43,396 nt of DNA from Bacillus sp. BGMRC 2118 (lineage in GTDB: Bacteria; Bacillota; Bacilli; Bacillales; SA4): the NCBI GenBank assembly GCA_008364785.1, contig VTTJ01000016.1, positions 1 through 43,396 on the forward strand. The letters run 5' to 3'. A model generated the notes under the pieces. It was not told the origin of the DNA and searched no databases. It saw only the letters and a list, made by a program, of their open reading frames with translations. Position numbers and translations under genes: made by a program. This document shows positions 17,403 through 24,998 of the stretch, one piece after another (positions within the stretch are counted from its first letter, which is position 1; each line of letters opens with the position of its first letter).

Positions 17403-17418
17403 TGTGAGAGGTTTCACA
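17403..17418 (-). promoter_or_regulatory. FNR/CRP-type box, downstream copy, in pflB leader
   Basis: TGTGA-GAGGTT-TCACA, a perfect consensus half-site pair. It is centred about 30 bases downstream of the predicted pflB transcription start, so it may act as a repressing or secondary site. Confidence 0.65.
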
Positions 17419-17447
17419 TGACTGAATGAAACTCTGCCTCTGTCTTT

Positions 17448-17490
17448 ATCTTAACTGAAATAAAACAGCAGTAATGTGATTTACATCACA
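17448..17490 (-). promoter_or_regulatory. pflB promoter with class II FNR site
   Basis: TGTGA-TTTACA-TCACA at 17475-17490 is a perfect FNR-type box. A minus-strand -10 hexamer TAAGAT lies at 17448-17453. If the start is near 17441, the box is centred at -41.5, the classic class II activator position, and no good -35 is needed. This is computed from the sequence; binding is inferred. Confidence 0.8.
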
Positions 17491-17716
17491 GGTAATGAAC
17501 AACTTTTTATACTATAGTTGTCTATTTCATTTGCCACTACGTTCAGGGGATAGAAATTGTTGTCAATCCGTCACATGAAACCGCTTGTGAAGTGGCATTC
17601 TGGCTAGTTCGATTAACGAAGTTTTGAAGTAGAGCCCTTAAAACTCCCTAAAATCTATGTGAAAACAAACTTACAATAATATGAAACTAAAAATGCTATA
17701 TGTTTCGATTTGTTTT
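17491..17716. other. Intergenic region upstream of the pfl promoter
   Basis: No gene recognised. It contains an outward-facing TCACA/TGTGA pair at 17571-17590, which is not an FNR arrangement. Confidence 0.5.
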
Positions 17717-17890
17717 TTCGGCGAATGCACCCTTTTATCGGCGCCCATATGCTGATATCAGGTAAAGTCAGGGATATATCGGCGATTTCACTGGGTTTAT
17801 CGGCGAATTCACGCTACATATCGGCGATTCTGGAATCCTATTCGGCGAATACCTTATCTTATCGGCGACTTTATCCGTATATCAGCGAAC
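17717..17890. repeat. Tandem array of 20-21 bp TCGGCGA units
   Basis: Nine units whose TCGGCGA core begins at 17718, 17738 (TCGGCGC), 17758 (TCAGGTA, decayed), 17779, 17800, 17821, 17842, 17862 and 17882 (TCAGCGA). Steps are 20, 20, 21, 21, 21, 21, 20 and 20 bases. Between cores the sequence varies but often begins ATTC or TTTC and ends TAT just before the core. Steps of 20-21 bases put every core on the same face of the helix. No spacer/repeat division of CRISPR type. Confidence 0.85.
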
Positions 17891-17979
17891 CAAACTTCAT
17901 TCTCAACTGCTCACAATATTTATGCATAAACCCCTCACTCATTAAACACCTACCCCATCACACTCTTGTTCTATACAAA

Positions 17980-18018
17980 AAAACCCTCTCTTAGTTCAAT
18001 AAACTCAGAGAGGGTTTT
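17980..18018. terminator. Strong bidirectional hairpin terminator
   Basis: AAAACCCTCTCTTAGTT, loop CAATA, AACTCAGAGAGGGTTTT: 17 bp with one mismatch, with A and T tracts on both sides. No gene is visible directly upstream on either strand, so it may be what remains of a deleted gene, or it may insulate the repeat array. Confidence 0.8.
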
Positions 18019-18269
18019 CTATTCTATGAACGGCAGATAACATCAAGCCGCCCCTAAGGTGAGAGTGTGTATTATTTTTAAACTGGTGTACGTTAAGAAC
18101 GGTATATCAGTTTTTTGTTAAATTCTGTCTGTAACATCTTTAACAAACAGTTATTATTTTTCATTGGAGTGATTTAGCAAAATGTAAGCAAAGTACTAAT
18201 ATGATGATTGGAATAATGATCTTACATGACAACTCTACAGTTATTTACTGAGCATTTCTATTATTGTAC
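18019..18269. other. Intergenic region with a 9 bp inverted repeat
   Basis: No gene recognised. TTTGTTAAA (18114-18122) and TTTAACAAA (18139-18147) form a perfect 9 bp inverted repeat with a 16-base loop. Confidence 0.4.
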
Positions 18270-18400
18270 TTAAATATGGTTTATAGCACTTGCTACTTCT
18301 TCTGCGACTAACTAATAAAGTCTTTAATACGTGCAAGCTTAGCGACACTAACGGCAGTTATAATTACACATTGTCTCGAGTCATCAAGGACTATAAATTC
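18270..18400 (-). pseudogene. Fragment of a small decayed gene, family unknown
   Basis: On the minus strand, after a stop at 18401-18403, a frame reads EFIVLDDSRQCVIITAVSVA then KLARIKDFIS; with a shift of one frame it continues LVAEEVASAINHI and a stop near 18270. The two parts together read like one short protein tail with a frameshift. No start is visible. I do not recognise the family. Confidence 0.3.
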
Positions 18401-18416
18401 CTACCCTAAACACCTC

Positions 18417-18448
18417 ATAAAAAAAGAGTACACCTTATGGCACACTCT
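18417..18448 (-). terminator. Terminator of the iron ABC transporter operon
   Basis: Minus strand AGAGTGTGCC, ATAA loop, GGTGTACTCT (10 bp with G-T pairs), then TTTTTTT. It lies about 10 bases after the ATPase gene stop. Confidence 0.85.
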
Positions 18449-18458
18449 ATTACTTTAT

Positions 18459-19193
18459 CTAACTATTATACACCTTTTCTGGTTTCATTTGATTTAGATA
18501 GCTACCTTGTGAGTAGGGAAGTAATTCATCAGGAGTACCTTTCCATATCACCTTTCCATTTTCTAAATAGATTATTTCGTCAGCAAGAACTTTTGCATCT
18601 TCTTGATCATGAGTAACAAAAATAGAAGTAATCCCTGTTTGTTTTAAAATCTCTCTTAACTCATCCCTTATTCTAATCTGAAGATACGTATCAAGATTGC
18701 TAAATGGTTCATCGAATACTAATAAAGTTGGAGCAGGTGCTAATGCTCTTGCAAGTGCAACACGTTGTTGCTGCCCTCCACTTAATTCATAAGGATATCT
18801 ATCTTTATATTTGGATAGGTTTACTAAAGACAGCATTTCCTCAATTCTCTCATATTTTTCCTTTTTATTCATCTTTCGTAATCCATACTTAATATTATTT
18901 GCAACTGTCATATGTGGAAATAGTGCATAATCTTGAAAGACCATACCTACTTCTCTTTTTTCAGGTGGTACATACGTCCGTTCATCAAAAATCGTTCGAC
19001 TGTTCATGGTTATTGATCCACTCATCGGAAGTTCTAACCCTGCAATTAATCGTAAGATTGTACTTTTCCCACTTCCACTTTCTCCGAGAATCGATATGAT
19101 GTCTCCCTTATTCATTTGCATGGAGAAATCCTTAATGGTTGGTTCATTCGTATTTTTATACGTATAGGATAAGTTCTTTATATCTACAAACAC
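18459..19193 (-). CDS. fbpC: Iron(III) ABC transporter ATPase (FbpC type)
   Basis: 244 residues. Walker A is GESGSGKST near residue 37, the ABC signature LSGGQQQRVALARAL, Walker B TLLVFDEPFSNLD and the switch His in IFVTHDQEDA. Nearest group is the iron/thiamine/polyamine-type importer ATPases; it is short and lacks the C-terminal regulatory domain of full-length FbpC/PotA ATPases. The start is GTG, overlapping the permease stop by one base (TAGTG), with AAGGAGGG about 10 bases upstream. Third gene of the operon after the binding protein and the permease. Iron as substrate is inferred from the binding protein and the Fur box. Confidence 0.9.
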   Translation of the reverse strand: MFVDIKNLSYTYKNTNEPTIKDFSMQMNKGDIISILGESGSGKSTILRLIAGLELPMSGSITMNSRTIFDERTYVPPEKREVGMVFQDYALFPHMTVANNIKYGLRKMNKKEKYERIEEMLSLVNLSKYKDRYPYELSGGQQQRVALARALAPAPTLLVFDEPFSNLDTYLQIRIRDELREILKQTGITSIFVTHDQEDAKVLADEIIYLENGKVIWKGTPDELLPYSQGSYLNQMKPEKVYNS

Positions 19194-20854
19194 TAGTTTT
19201 GTCCCTCCTTATCAAGTACTTTATGAAAGAAGTAAATACTTATTCCGCTAATGAGGATAATCATCATCGAAGCAGAGGCCGCTTCACTCATCATTTCATC
19301 ATTTGCATACTGAAAAGCTTTCGTTGCTAATGTATGAAAATTAAAGGGCTGTAATAATAGCGTAAGGGGAAGTTCTTTTAGAATATCTACAAAAACAAGG
19401 ATAAATCCTCCCACTATTGCCCCCCGTACCATCATAATATCTATACGGAAAAAGGTTTTTACAGTTGATACACCTAAAGTTCTCGAAGCTTCAGTAAAAC
19501 TAGTACCAATTTTCTCAAATCCTGCTTCAATGGAGCTATAACCAACTGTCAGAAATCGAATGACATATGCAGAAATTAACATCACTATACTTGTTCGGAA
19601 AACAATAAAAGGATTTTCACCAAAAAAAGAAAAGAGTGCGTAGATCCATTGATCCAAAGCAATGAAAATTGTAATAATTCCTATAGCAATGATAGCTCCT
19701 GGAACAGAATAACCTAGTACCGTTATCTTTGAGAACAATTTAGGAACTATCCCCTTGTGAATGCGAGTATAGTTAGCGATAATTAGTCCAATTACAACAA
19801 CCATAACAGCTGAGATTGAACCGACAAAAAAAGAATTCCTTACTAACTCAATGAATTTCATGGATACAATTCTTTCATAGGTCATAAAAATCCAATGAAT
19901 GAGTTGGAAGAATGGAATAGCAAAAGCAAAGGTGAAAATCGATGAACAGTAACCAGTTAACAGCCAAGCTTTTGAACCTTTAACCTCCTTAGGTTGTATC
20001 GGCCGAATTTTTGTAGTAGTATAACTAAATCTTTTTCTTCCTCTTATGAATTTCTCTAGGAGGAGAACGGCTATAACCACAATCATCAAGGTTCCAGCTA
20101 ACTTAAAGGCAGAATCAAGATCATCCATCGCAAACCAAGTTTGAAAAATTGAGGTGATAAATGTTTGAATTCCATAATATTTAACGACACCATAATCATT
20201 AATGACCTCAAGCATAACAATCGTTACACCACCAACAATAGCAGCTCTCGAAATCGGTAATATTACCCTAAAAAATATTTCAAACGGTCCCCCACCTAAA
20301 AGTCTCGCATTTTCAACAATAGAAGAAGATTGATTTTGAAAGAAGCTCTTTGTAATTACAAATACGTAAGGGAATAAAAACATCGTGAATATAAATATAG
20401 CCCCTGGTATTGTCATTATATTGAAGTAGTCCTGGTTCACTTTTATATTAAATTGATTTCTTAAAATGGATTGAATAATTCCTGTGTAATTTAAGATTCC
20501 ATGATACGTATAAGCACCAATAAATGGAGGAATGGCTAAGGGTAAGATTAATCCCCATCTAAAAAAATTTCGAAAAGGAAACTGATAAGCAGTGACAATC
20601 CATGCTAGACTCGTCCCAATAATCGTTGTAAAAAATCCTGTAAAGCTCATTAAAACTAACGTATTCATTACAATTTCTGTTAATAAATAATCTTTTATAT
20701 GATTCCAGTTTTCATTGGGGGTTGTAAAGAAATGTGTGCCAATTAATAAATTCGGTAACAAAATAAGCAGAACAAATAAAAAACTAAGAACTGCCCACAC
20801 ATTAATTTGCCGCTTCACTTGATGAACAAACCTCATTTTTAACCCAACCTTCAT
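19193..20854 (-). CDS. fbpB: Iron(III) ABC transporter permease, fused double domain (FbpB type)
   Basis: 553 residues with about 12 membrane segments in two homologous halves, each with the inner-membrane permease EAA-like loop (ENARLLGGGPFEIFFRVILP near residue 182, and EASRTLGVSTVKTFFRIDIM in the second half). This two-in-one architecture is typical of FbpB/AfuB/SfuB ferric iron permeases. The frame begins with ATG at 20854, but no good ribosome site precedes it; ATG at 20836 is possible. It is separated from the binding protein gene by about 270 bases with a weak hairpin, so expression may be lower than that of fbpA. Confidence 0.9.
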   Translation of the reverse strand: MKVGLKMRFVHQVKRQINVWAVLSFLFVLLILLPNLLIGTHFFTTPNENWNHIKDYLLTEIVMNTLVLMSFTGFFTTIIGTSLAWIVTAYQFPFRNFFRWGLILPLAIPPFIGAYTYHGILNYTGIIQSILRNQFNIKVNQDYFNIMTIPGAIFIFTMFLFPYVFVITKSFFQNQSSSIVENARLLGGGPFEIFFRVILPISRAAIVGGVTIVMLEVINDYGVVKYYGIQTFITSIFQTWFAMDDLDSAFKLAGTLMIVVIAVLLLEKFIRGRKRFSYTTTKIRPIQPKEVKGSKAWLLTGYCSSIFTFAFAIPFFQLIHWIFMTYERIVSMKFIELVRNSFFVGSISAVMVVVIGLIIANYTRIHKGIVPKLFSKITVLGYSVPGAIIAIGIITIFIALDQWIYALFSFFGENPFIVFRTSIVMLISAYVIRFLTVGYSSIEAGFEKIGTSFTEASRTLGVSTVKTFFRIDIMMVRGAIVGGFILVFVDILKELPLTLLLQPFNFHTLATKAFQYANDEMMSEAASASMMIILISGISIYFFHKVLDKEGQN

Positions 20855-21087
20855 ACACTTTTATCTATCTCGTTACATTACACGGCAACCTTTTTTATTC
20901 TCCGCTACAGGATGATCTCTTTCCGAGGGCGGTTCTGATCCTCCATATCTCTTGCATTGTCTCTCATATATAACACATCTCCCTTAGAAGTCGATCCTTC
21001 CACTACGATTAACAAACATTCATTGCATATTGAGAAAGTTATCGCACAAAGAATCAACATTGTTCATTATTTGAAGTTAAAACATAA
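20855..21087 (-). other. Spacer between binding protein and permease genes
   Basis: About 230 bases, no gene recognised. It follows a weak hairpin after fbpA. No clear promoter for fbpB seen. Confidence 0.4.
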
Positions 21088-21114
21088 ACCGCACCCCGAT
21101 ATTCAGAGTACGGC
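21088..21114 (-). terminator. Weak attenuating hairpin after fbpA
   Basis: Minus strand GCCGTAC, 13-base loop, GTGCGGT (7 bp with two G-T pairs), then TTATGTTTT. A leaky terminator here would give an excess of binding protein over the membrane subunits, as is common in ABC importer operons. Confidence 0.5.
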
Positions 21115-21128
21115 ATCATTCTAGTCTT

Positions 21129-22193
21129 TTATTTCCAGCCAACTTCATTGAAAATTTGAATTGCACGTGCATTGTTTTCACCTAGGATTGTTAAGTTAAT
21201 GTCCTGCTCCTTAAACTCTCCCCATGACTTTAATGTTTCAGTAGCCTCTACAGCTTCATTCACCGGATATTCATTATTTCCTTCCGCAAAAGCTGCTTGT
21301 GCTTCTTCACCTGATAAGAATTCAAGGAATTTAATAGCCTGATCCGTGTTTTTGGCATGTTTTGTGACTGCAGCCCCACTTATGTTGATGTGTGTTCCCG
21401 TTGTCTCTTGGTTAGGAAAAAATAAGCCAACTTGCTCAGCAATCTTTACATCTTCTGGGTTCGTTGAATTTATTAGTCTCCCAACATAATAGGTATTAGA
21501 AATTGCAATATCTCCTTCACCTGCAACTACTGCTTTCACCTGATCGATATCTCCACCTTTGGGCTCTCGTGCCATGTTCGCTACTACACCAGCTGCCCAT
21601 TCCTTCGCCTTTTCTTCACCATTTAATTCAATGAAAGAAGCAAGTAATGATTGATTGTATATATTCTCTGAAGAACGAATGAGTACTTTTCCTTGCCATT
21701 TAGCATCTGTTAATGCTTCATACGTTGATAGGTCCGCTGGATTTATACGATCCTTTGCATATACGATTACACGGGCCCGCTTTGTTAATCCAAACCATTC
21801 ATTATCAGTATCACGTAGTTTTTCTGGAATGTTTGTTGCTAATACTTCACTTGTAACGGATTGTGTTAACCCCTTCTCCTTTAGAAGAGCTAAATTCCCA
21901 GCATCAGATGTTAAAAACACATCTGCTTCAGTTGCTCCGCCTTCTCGCTCAAGTCGTTCCATTAGTTCACTTCCATTACCTTGAACGACATTTACTTTAA
22001 TTCCTGTTTGCTCTTCAAACTTTTTGTAAATTTCTGTGTCTGTATCATAATGTCTACTTGTATAGAGGTTCACAGCTCCATTTTTCCCAGTAGCAAATTC
22101 AGTTGTGTTTTCATTTGAATGCCCACAACCAGATATAAAAATAATTGTAATGGTTGTTAAAGCAACGAATAAGGCTTTCATAGATATCTTCAT
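21129..22193 (-). CDS. fbpA: Iron(III)-binding lipoprotein of ABC transporter (FbpA/FutA type)
   Basis: 354 residues. Lipoprotein signal: KK-poor basic start, hydrophobic core and lipobox ISGC with the lipid-bearing Cys23. The mature part begins with the VNLYTSRHYDTDTEIYKKF segment of class I ferric-binding proteins and contains the ISNTYYVGRLI tyrosine pair used for iron coordination, plus the GAAVTKHAKN segment. It binds ferric iron, or its simple chelates, outside the membrane and delivers it to FbpB/FbpC. The ATG is preceded by GGGGGAAAG. A Fur-type box and a strong promoter lie just upstream. Confidence 0.93.
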   Translation of the reverse strand: MKISMKALFVALTTITIIFISGCGHSNENTTEFATGKNGAVNLYTSRHYDTDTEIYKKFEEQTGIKVNVVQGNGSELMERLEREGGATEADVFLTSDAGNLALLKEKGLTQSVTSEVLATNIPEKLRDTDNEWFGLTKRARVIVYAKDRINPADLSTYEALTDAKWQGKVLIRSSENIYNQSLLASFIELNGEEKAKEWAAGVVANMAREPKGGDIDQVKAVVAGEGDIAISNTYYVGRLINSTNPEDVKIAEQVGLFFPNQETTGTHINISGAAVTKHAKNTDQAIKFLEFLSGEEAQAAFAEGNNEYPVNEAVEATETLKSWGEFKEQDINLTILGENNARAIQIFNEVGWK

Positions 22194-22225
22194 GTACTTT
22201 CCCCCTATGAATGAATGAAGAAATT

Positions 22226-22244
22226 AATAATGATATTCATTATC
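22226..22244 (-). promoter_or_regulatory. Fur box upstream of fbpA
   Basis: Minus strand GATAATGAATATCATTATT, matching 16 of 19 positions of the Fur consensus GATAATGATAATCATTATC. It lies just downstream of the predicted -10 and about 30 bases before the fbpA start. Confidence 0.88.
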
Positions 22245-22261
22245 AAGTACTTATGTTTGTC

Positions 22262-22290
22262 ATTGTAAGCGTTTTGATAATCGTTGTCAA
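22262..22290 (-). promoter_or_regulatory. SigA promoter of fbpA
   Basis: Minus-strand TTGACA (22285-22290), 17-base spacer, TACAAT (22262-22267). The expected start is about 10 bases before the Fur box. Confidence 0.8.
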
Positions 22291-22368
22291 TTACTTCATT
22301 AATAGTATTGTTGTCTATTGATAGGAAAATTCTAATTTATCAATTTTAAATTATTCTATTAATAGTAC

Positions 22369-23283
22369 CTAACCCTCTCGTAAATAGCCTAATTCCTTAA
22401 GATCCCTGTATACGATCCAAGAGTACTTTTTTCTTCCCTTGCTGTTTAAATGATCGGCATTGCTAAAGTAATCTTTGTTGTTTGCGAATCTAGGATCATT
22501 CATATAATTTAAAAATGGAACATCTAATTTAAGAGTTTTTAAGTACTGAAAAACAAGTCTATTCATTACTTCTTCATTAAAATATTCTTGATAAGACTGA
22601 TGAACTGGCTCCATGGTTAATATGACTTGATAGCCTTTCTCTTTACAATAATCTACAATCTCTTTTAGTTGCTTTATGTTTTGTTCAATACTATTGTTTT
22701 CAACCGCTTCCTTGTATTGTGCCTCTACTCTCTCATACTTTCTCCCTGAATAATTTTTACCATTATTTGACCAAGGTTGATGAGCATTCCATCTAAATTT
22801 TCTCAATTCACGCGAGAGTGCAGAGTTAAAACTGTCACTATTTGTCCCAGGTAAGTACGAGTAACTGTAATAATCAATTAAAGAAAACGGTTCAATTTCG
22901 GTACGATCCAAAATTCTATAATAATTTCCTATGTTATTGGTCTCAGAATTTGCGAATGTAATTTGAGAGATGGAAACGATCACTACACCACCTGGCTTAA
23001 GATATTTACCATACTCTCTCAATAATTTAAAATCGTACTGAATCGTCTGAGCAGGAAGTGCTAAATCCAGATGGGACAAACCAGTAGGCTTAAAATAATA
23101 TCCATACATGGAATGAGAAGCACCTACATTGATGATATCAACCGGATATGGATTTTTCTTAAAAGCCAGTATTGCATGGTCTATGTTATAATCATAAGAA
23201 TTCTTTACGAATTGATTGACTGGTATAAACAATAGGATTACAACAAGTATGATCATTGTTAACTTGATGAAAAAACGTTTCAT
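22369..23283 (-). CDS. Membrane-anchored SGNH/GDSL-like protein of an acyl-transfer cassette
   Basis: 304 residues with one N-terminal membrane segment (residues 7-24), the rest outside. The putative nucleophile is Ser56 in NVGASHSMYGY, following a hydrophobic strand as in SGNH block I, and the C-terminal Asp277-His278 in SNADHLNSKG corresponds to the catalytic Asp/His block. This is the architecture of MBOAT partner proteins that finish acyl transfer to an extracellular polymer, in the role of DltD or AlgJ/PatB, but it is shorter than DltD and I cannot place it in that family. Last gene of the four-gene cassette, 85 bases after the MBOAT gene; AAAGGA precedes the ATG. Confidence 0.8.
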   Translation of the reverse strand: MKRFFIKLTMIILVVILLFIPVNQFVKNSYDYNIDHAILAFKKNPYPVDIINVGASHSMYGYYFKPTGLSHLDLALPAQTIQYDFKLLREYGKYLKPGGVVIVSISQITFANSETNNIGNYYRILDRTEIEPFSLIDYYSYSYLPGTNSDSFNSALSRELRKFRWNAHQPWSNNGKNYSGRKYERVEAQYKEAVENNSIEQNIKQLKEIVDYCKEKGYQVILTMEPVHQSYQEYFNEEVMNRLVFQYLKTLKLDVPFLNYMNDPRFANNKDYFSNADHLNSKGRKKYSWIVYRDLKELGYLREG

Positions 23284-23368
23284 AGTAAATCCTTTCTATA
23301 CAAGCTTCTTCTGCTTACATGACTTCTTGCGTCAAAATCTAACGAAATCATATTTCGTATGGAGAGGA

Positions 23369-24820
23369 TTAAAATCCACCATAAATAAACCCCTTACCCG
23401 TAACCCCGAATACAAGGACCGAAAAAATAATAAAAATATAAAAGGCAAATCTAGCATAGACCGAGCCTTGCGATAGAAATTCCCATGCTGAAACATTTTT
23501 TCTTTCAATATAATGAAATAGTTGTACAACAATAAAAAATGAAATAAAAAGCACTAAATCTAGTAACGAAAAAATTTCAAATGCTTTTATAATCCCCGAG
23601 AATCTCCAAGAGCTTAATGTTAGAAAAAGCTGAGCGTTTTCAAATGCATGTGTAACGGAATCAGACCGAAAAAACACTCTTGAAAAGCAAACAAGCAGGA
23701 AAGTTATTGCAATTTTCACCCATTTATGCAGCTCTGGAGTTCTATCTAGTCGAATAAATGAAGCGATTTGTCCACGAAAATGCTTTGTATAATCTCCAAA
23801 GACACGATAAAATCCATGAATGAGACCCCAGATAACAAAGGTCCAAGCAGCTCCATGCCAAATACCGCTGACTAAAAAGGTAATCACAATAACTACATAA
23901 ATCTCACTTCTTTTCTTTTTCCCCTTACATAAAGGAACAAAGATATAGTCCCTTAGCCAAGTAGAGAGGGTGATATGCCATCTACTCCAAAAATCAGATA
24001 TCGAAACGGCAAAGTGAGGTTGCTTAAAGTTTTCCGTCAGCTTAATCCCTAGCATTCTAGCAGAACCAATGGCTATATCACTAAGTGCTGAAAAATCAGC
24101 GAACAATTGGAGCGAGAATAGAATCGTAGCGAGTACAATTTGGGAACCAGTGGGGTTCGGACTATCAAACACACTCGATACAATAGGAGCTAGCCGATCG
24201 GCAATTAAGGTCTTCTTAAAAAAACCCCATGCAATTCGTTTCATGCCGTAATTTAGATTTTCATAGTCTAAGATTTGTTCTTGTTTAAATTGAGGAAGCA
24301 ATTTCTTAGCACGTTCAATCGGCCCAGCAACCAATTGTGGAAAAAAAGCAAAATAGATTGAGAAATAGCCGTAATGTCTTTCTGCCTTTTGTTTTCCATA
24401 GTAGATATCCACAAGGTAACTTACTGCCTGAAAGGTATAAAAAGAAATAGCTAAAGGCAGGACAATTTCTTGGTATGGTACGGTATAATTCCAATCCATG
24501 TATTTTGCTATCGCTCGAAGTGAGTCATTTACAAAATTAAAATATTTAAACCAACCGAGAAAAAACAATAATCCTGAAATACCAACTAGCATGACTTTTT
24601 TCTTTTGTTTTTTTGTCTTCTGATTTTCGATTACAATTCCAGTACAATATGTAAAAGCTGTACTAGTAAGTAGTAAAGGTATAAATTGGACACTCATAAT
24701 CCCATAAAAGACGTAGCTTGCAATTATTAAAAGAAGCCATCTGAATTGATGGGGGATTAAATAATAAGTAAATACAATTATTGCTAAGAATAGGAGAAAC
24801 TCAACTGATATAAAAGTCAT
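23369..24820 (-). CDS. MBOAT-family membrane O-acyltransferase (DltB/AlgI-like)
   Basis: About 483 residues with about 11 membrane segments. The MBOAT catalytic His is His322 in SGIWHGAAWTFVIWG; SISDFWSRWHITLSTWLRDY is the conserved cytoplasmic segment of AlgI/DltB proteins. It would pass an acyl group from a cytoplasmic donor across the membrane. The frame is open from an ATG at 24901, but the ribosome site TAGGTGAT sits before the ATG at 24820, and the protein from there (MTFISVEFLLFLA) has the usual MBOAT N-terminus. A gap of 178 bases separates it from the ligase gene; TTGATA-N17-TAACAT in that gap could be an internal promoter. Confidence 0.88.
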   Translation of the reverse strand: MTFISVEFLLFLAIIVFTYYLIPHQFRWLLLIIASYVFYGIMSVQFIPLLLTSTAFTYCTGIVIENQKTKKQKKKVMLVGISGLLFFLGWFKYFNFVNDSLRAIAKYMDWNYTVPYQEIVLPLAISFYTFQAVSYLVDIYYGKQKAERHYGYFSIYFAFFPQLVAGPIERAKKLLPQFKQEQILDYENLNYGMKRIAWGFFKKTLIADRLAPIVSSVFDSPNPTGSQIVLATILFSLQLFADFSALSDIAIGSARMLGIKLTENFKQPHFAVSISDFWSRWHITLSTWLRDYIFVPLCKGKKKRSEIYVVIVITFLVSGIWHGAAWTFVIWGLIHGFYRVFGDYTKHFRGQIASFIRLDRTPELHKWVKIAITFLLVCFSRVFFRSDSVTHAFENAQLFLTLSSWRFSGIIKAFEIFSLLDLVLFISFFIVVQLFHYIERKNVSAWEFLSQGSVYARFAFYIFIIFSVLVFGVTGKGFIYGGF

Positions 24821-24998
24821 CCAATCACCTAAATAAAAAATTTTTCCAATGTAACTCAATACGTAACCTATCATTGTCCAAGTTGCTTGCAACCCTAACA
24901 TATGTTAATGAAACACTTGAAAACTATCAAAAAACTCAGTTTAATGATCTTGTTATGTTAAACATATTTTTCCTGTTACTTAAGCGGTTTACGACATA

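Noticed and set aside
17571..17590. Possible third FNR or Rex site (TCACA...TGTGA)
   Set aside because: The half-sites face outward with 10 bases between them, which fits neither FNR (TGTGA-N6-TCACA) nor the Rex consensus.
17717..17890. Possible CRISPR array
   Set aside because: The unit of 20-21 bp is far too short, there is no constant repeat with spacers of 30 bp or more, and no cas gene is nearby.
17710..17994. Plus-strand open frame of 94 codons
   Set aside because: It is the translation of the 21 bp tandem array, which repeats in frame (ISAISLG, ISAILES). No ribosome site and no protein family.
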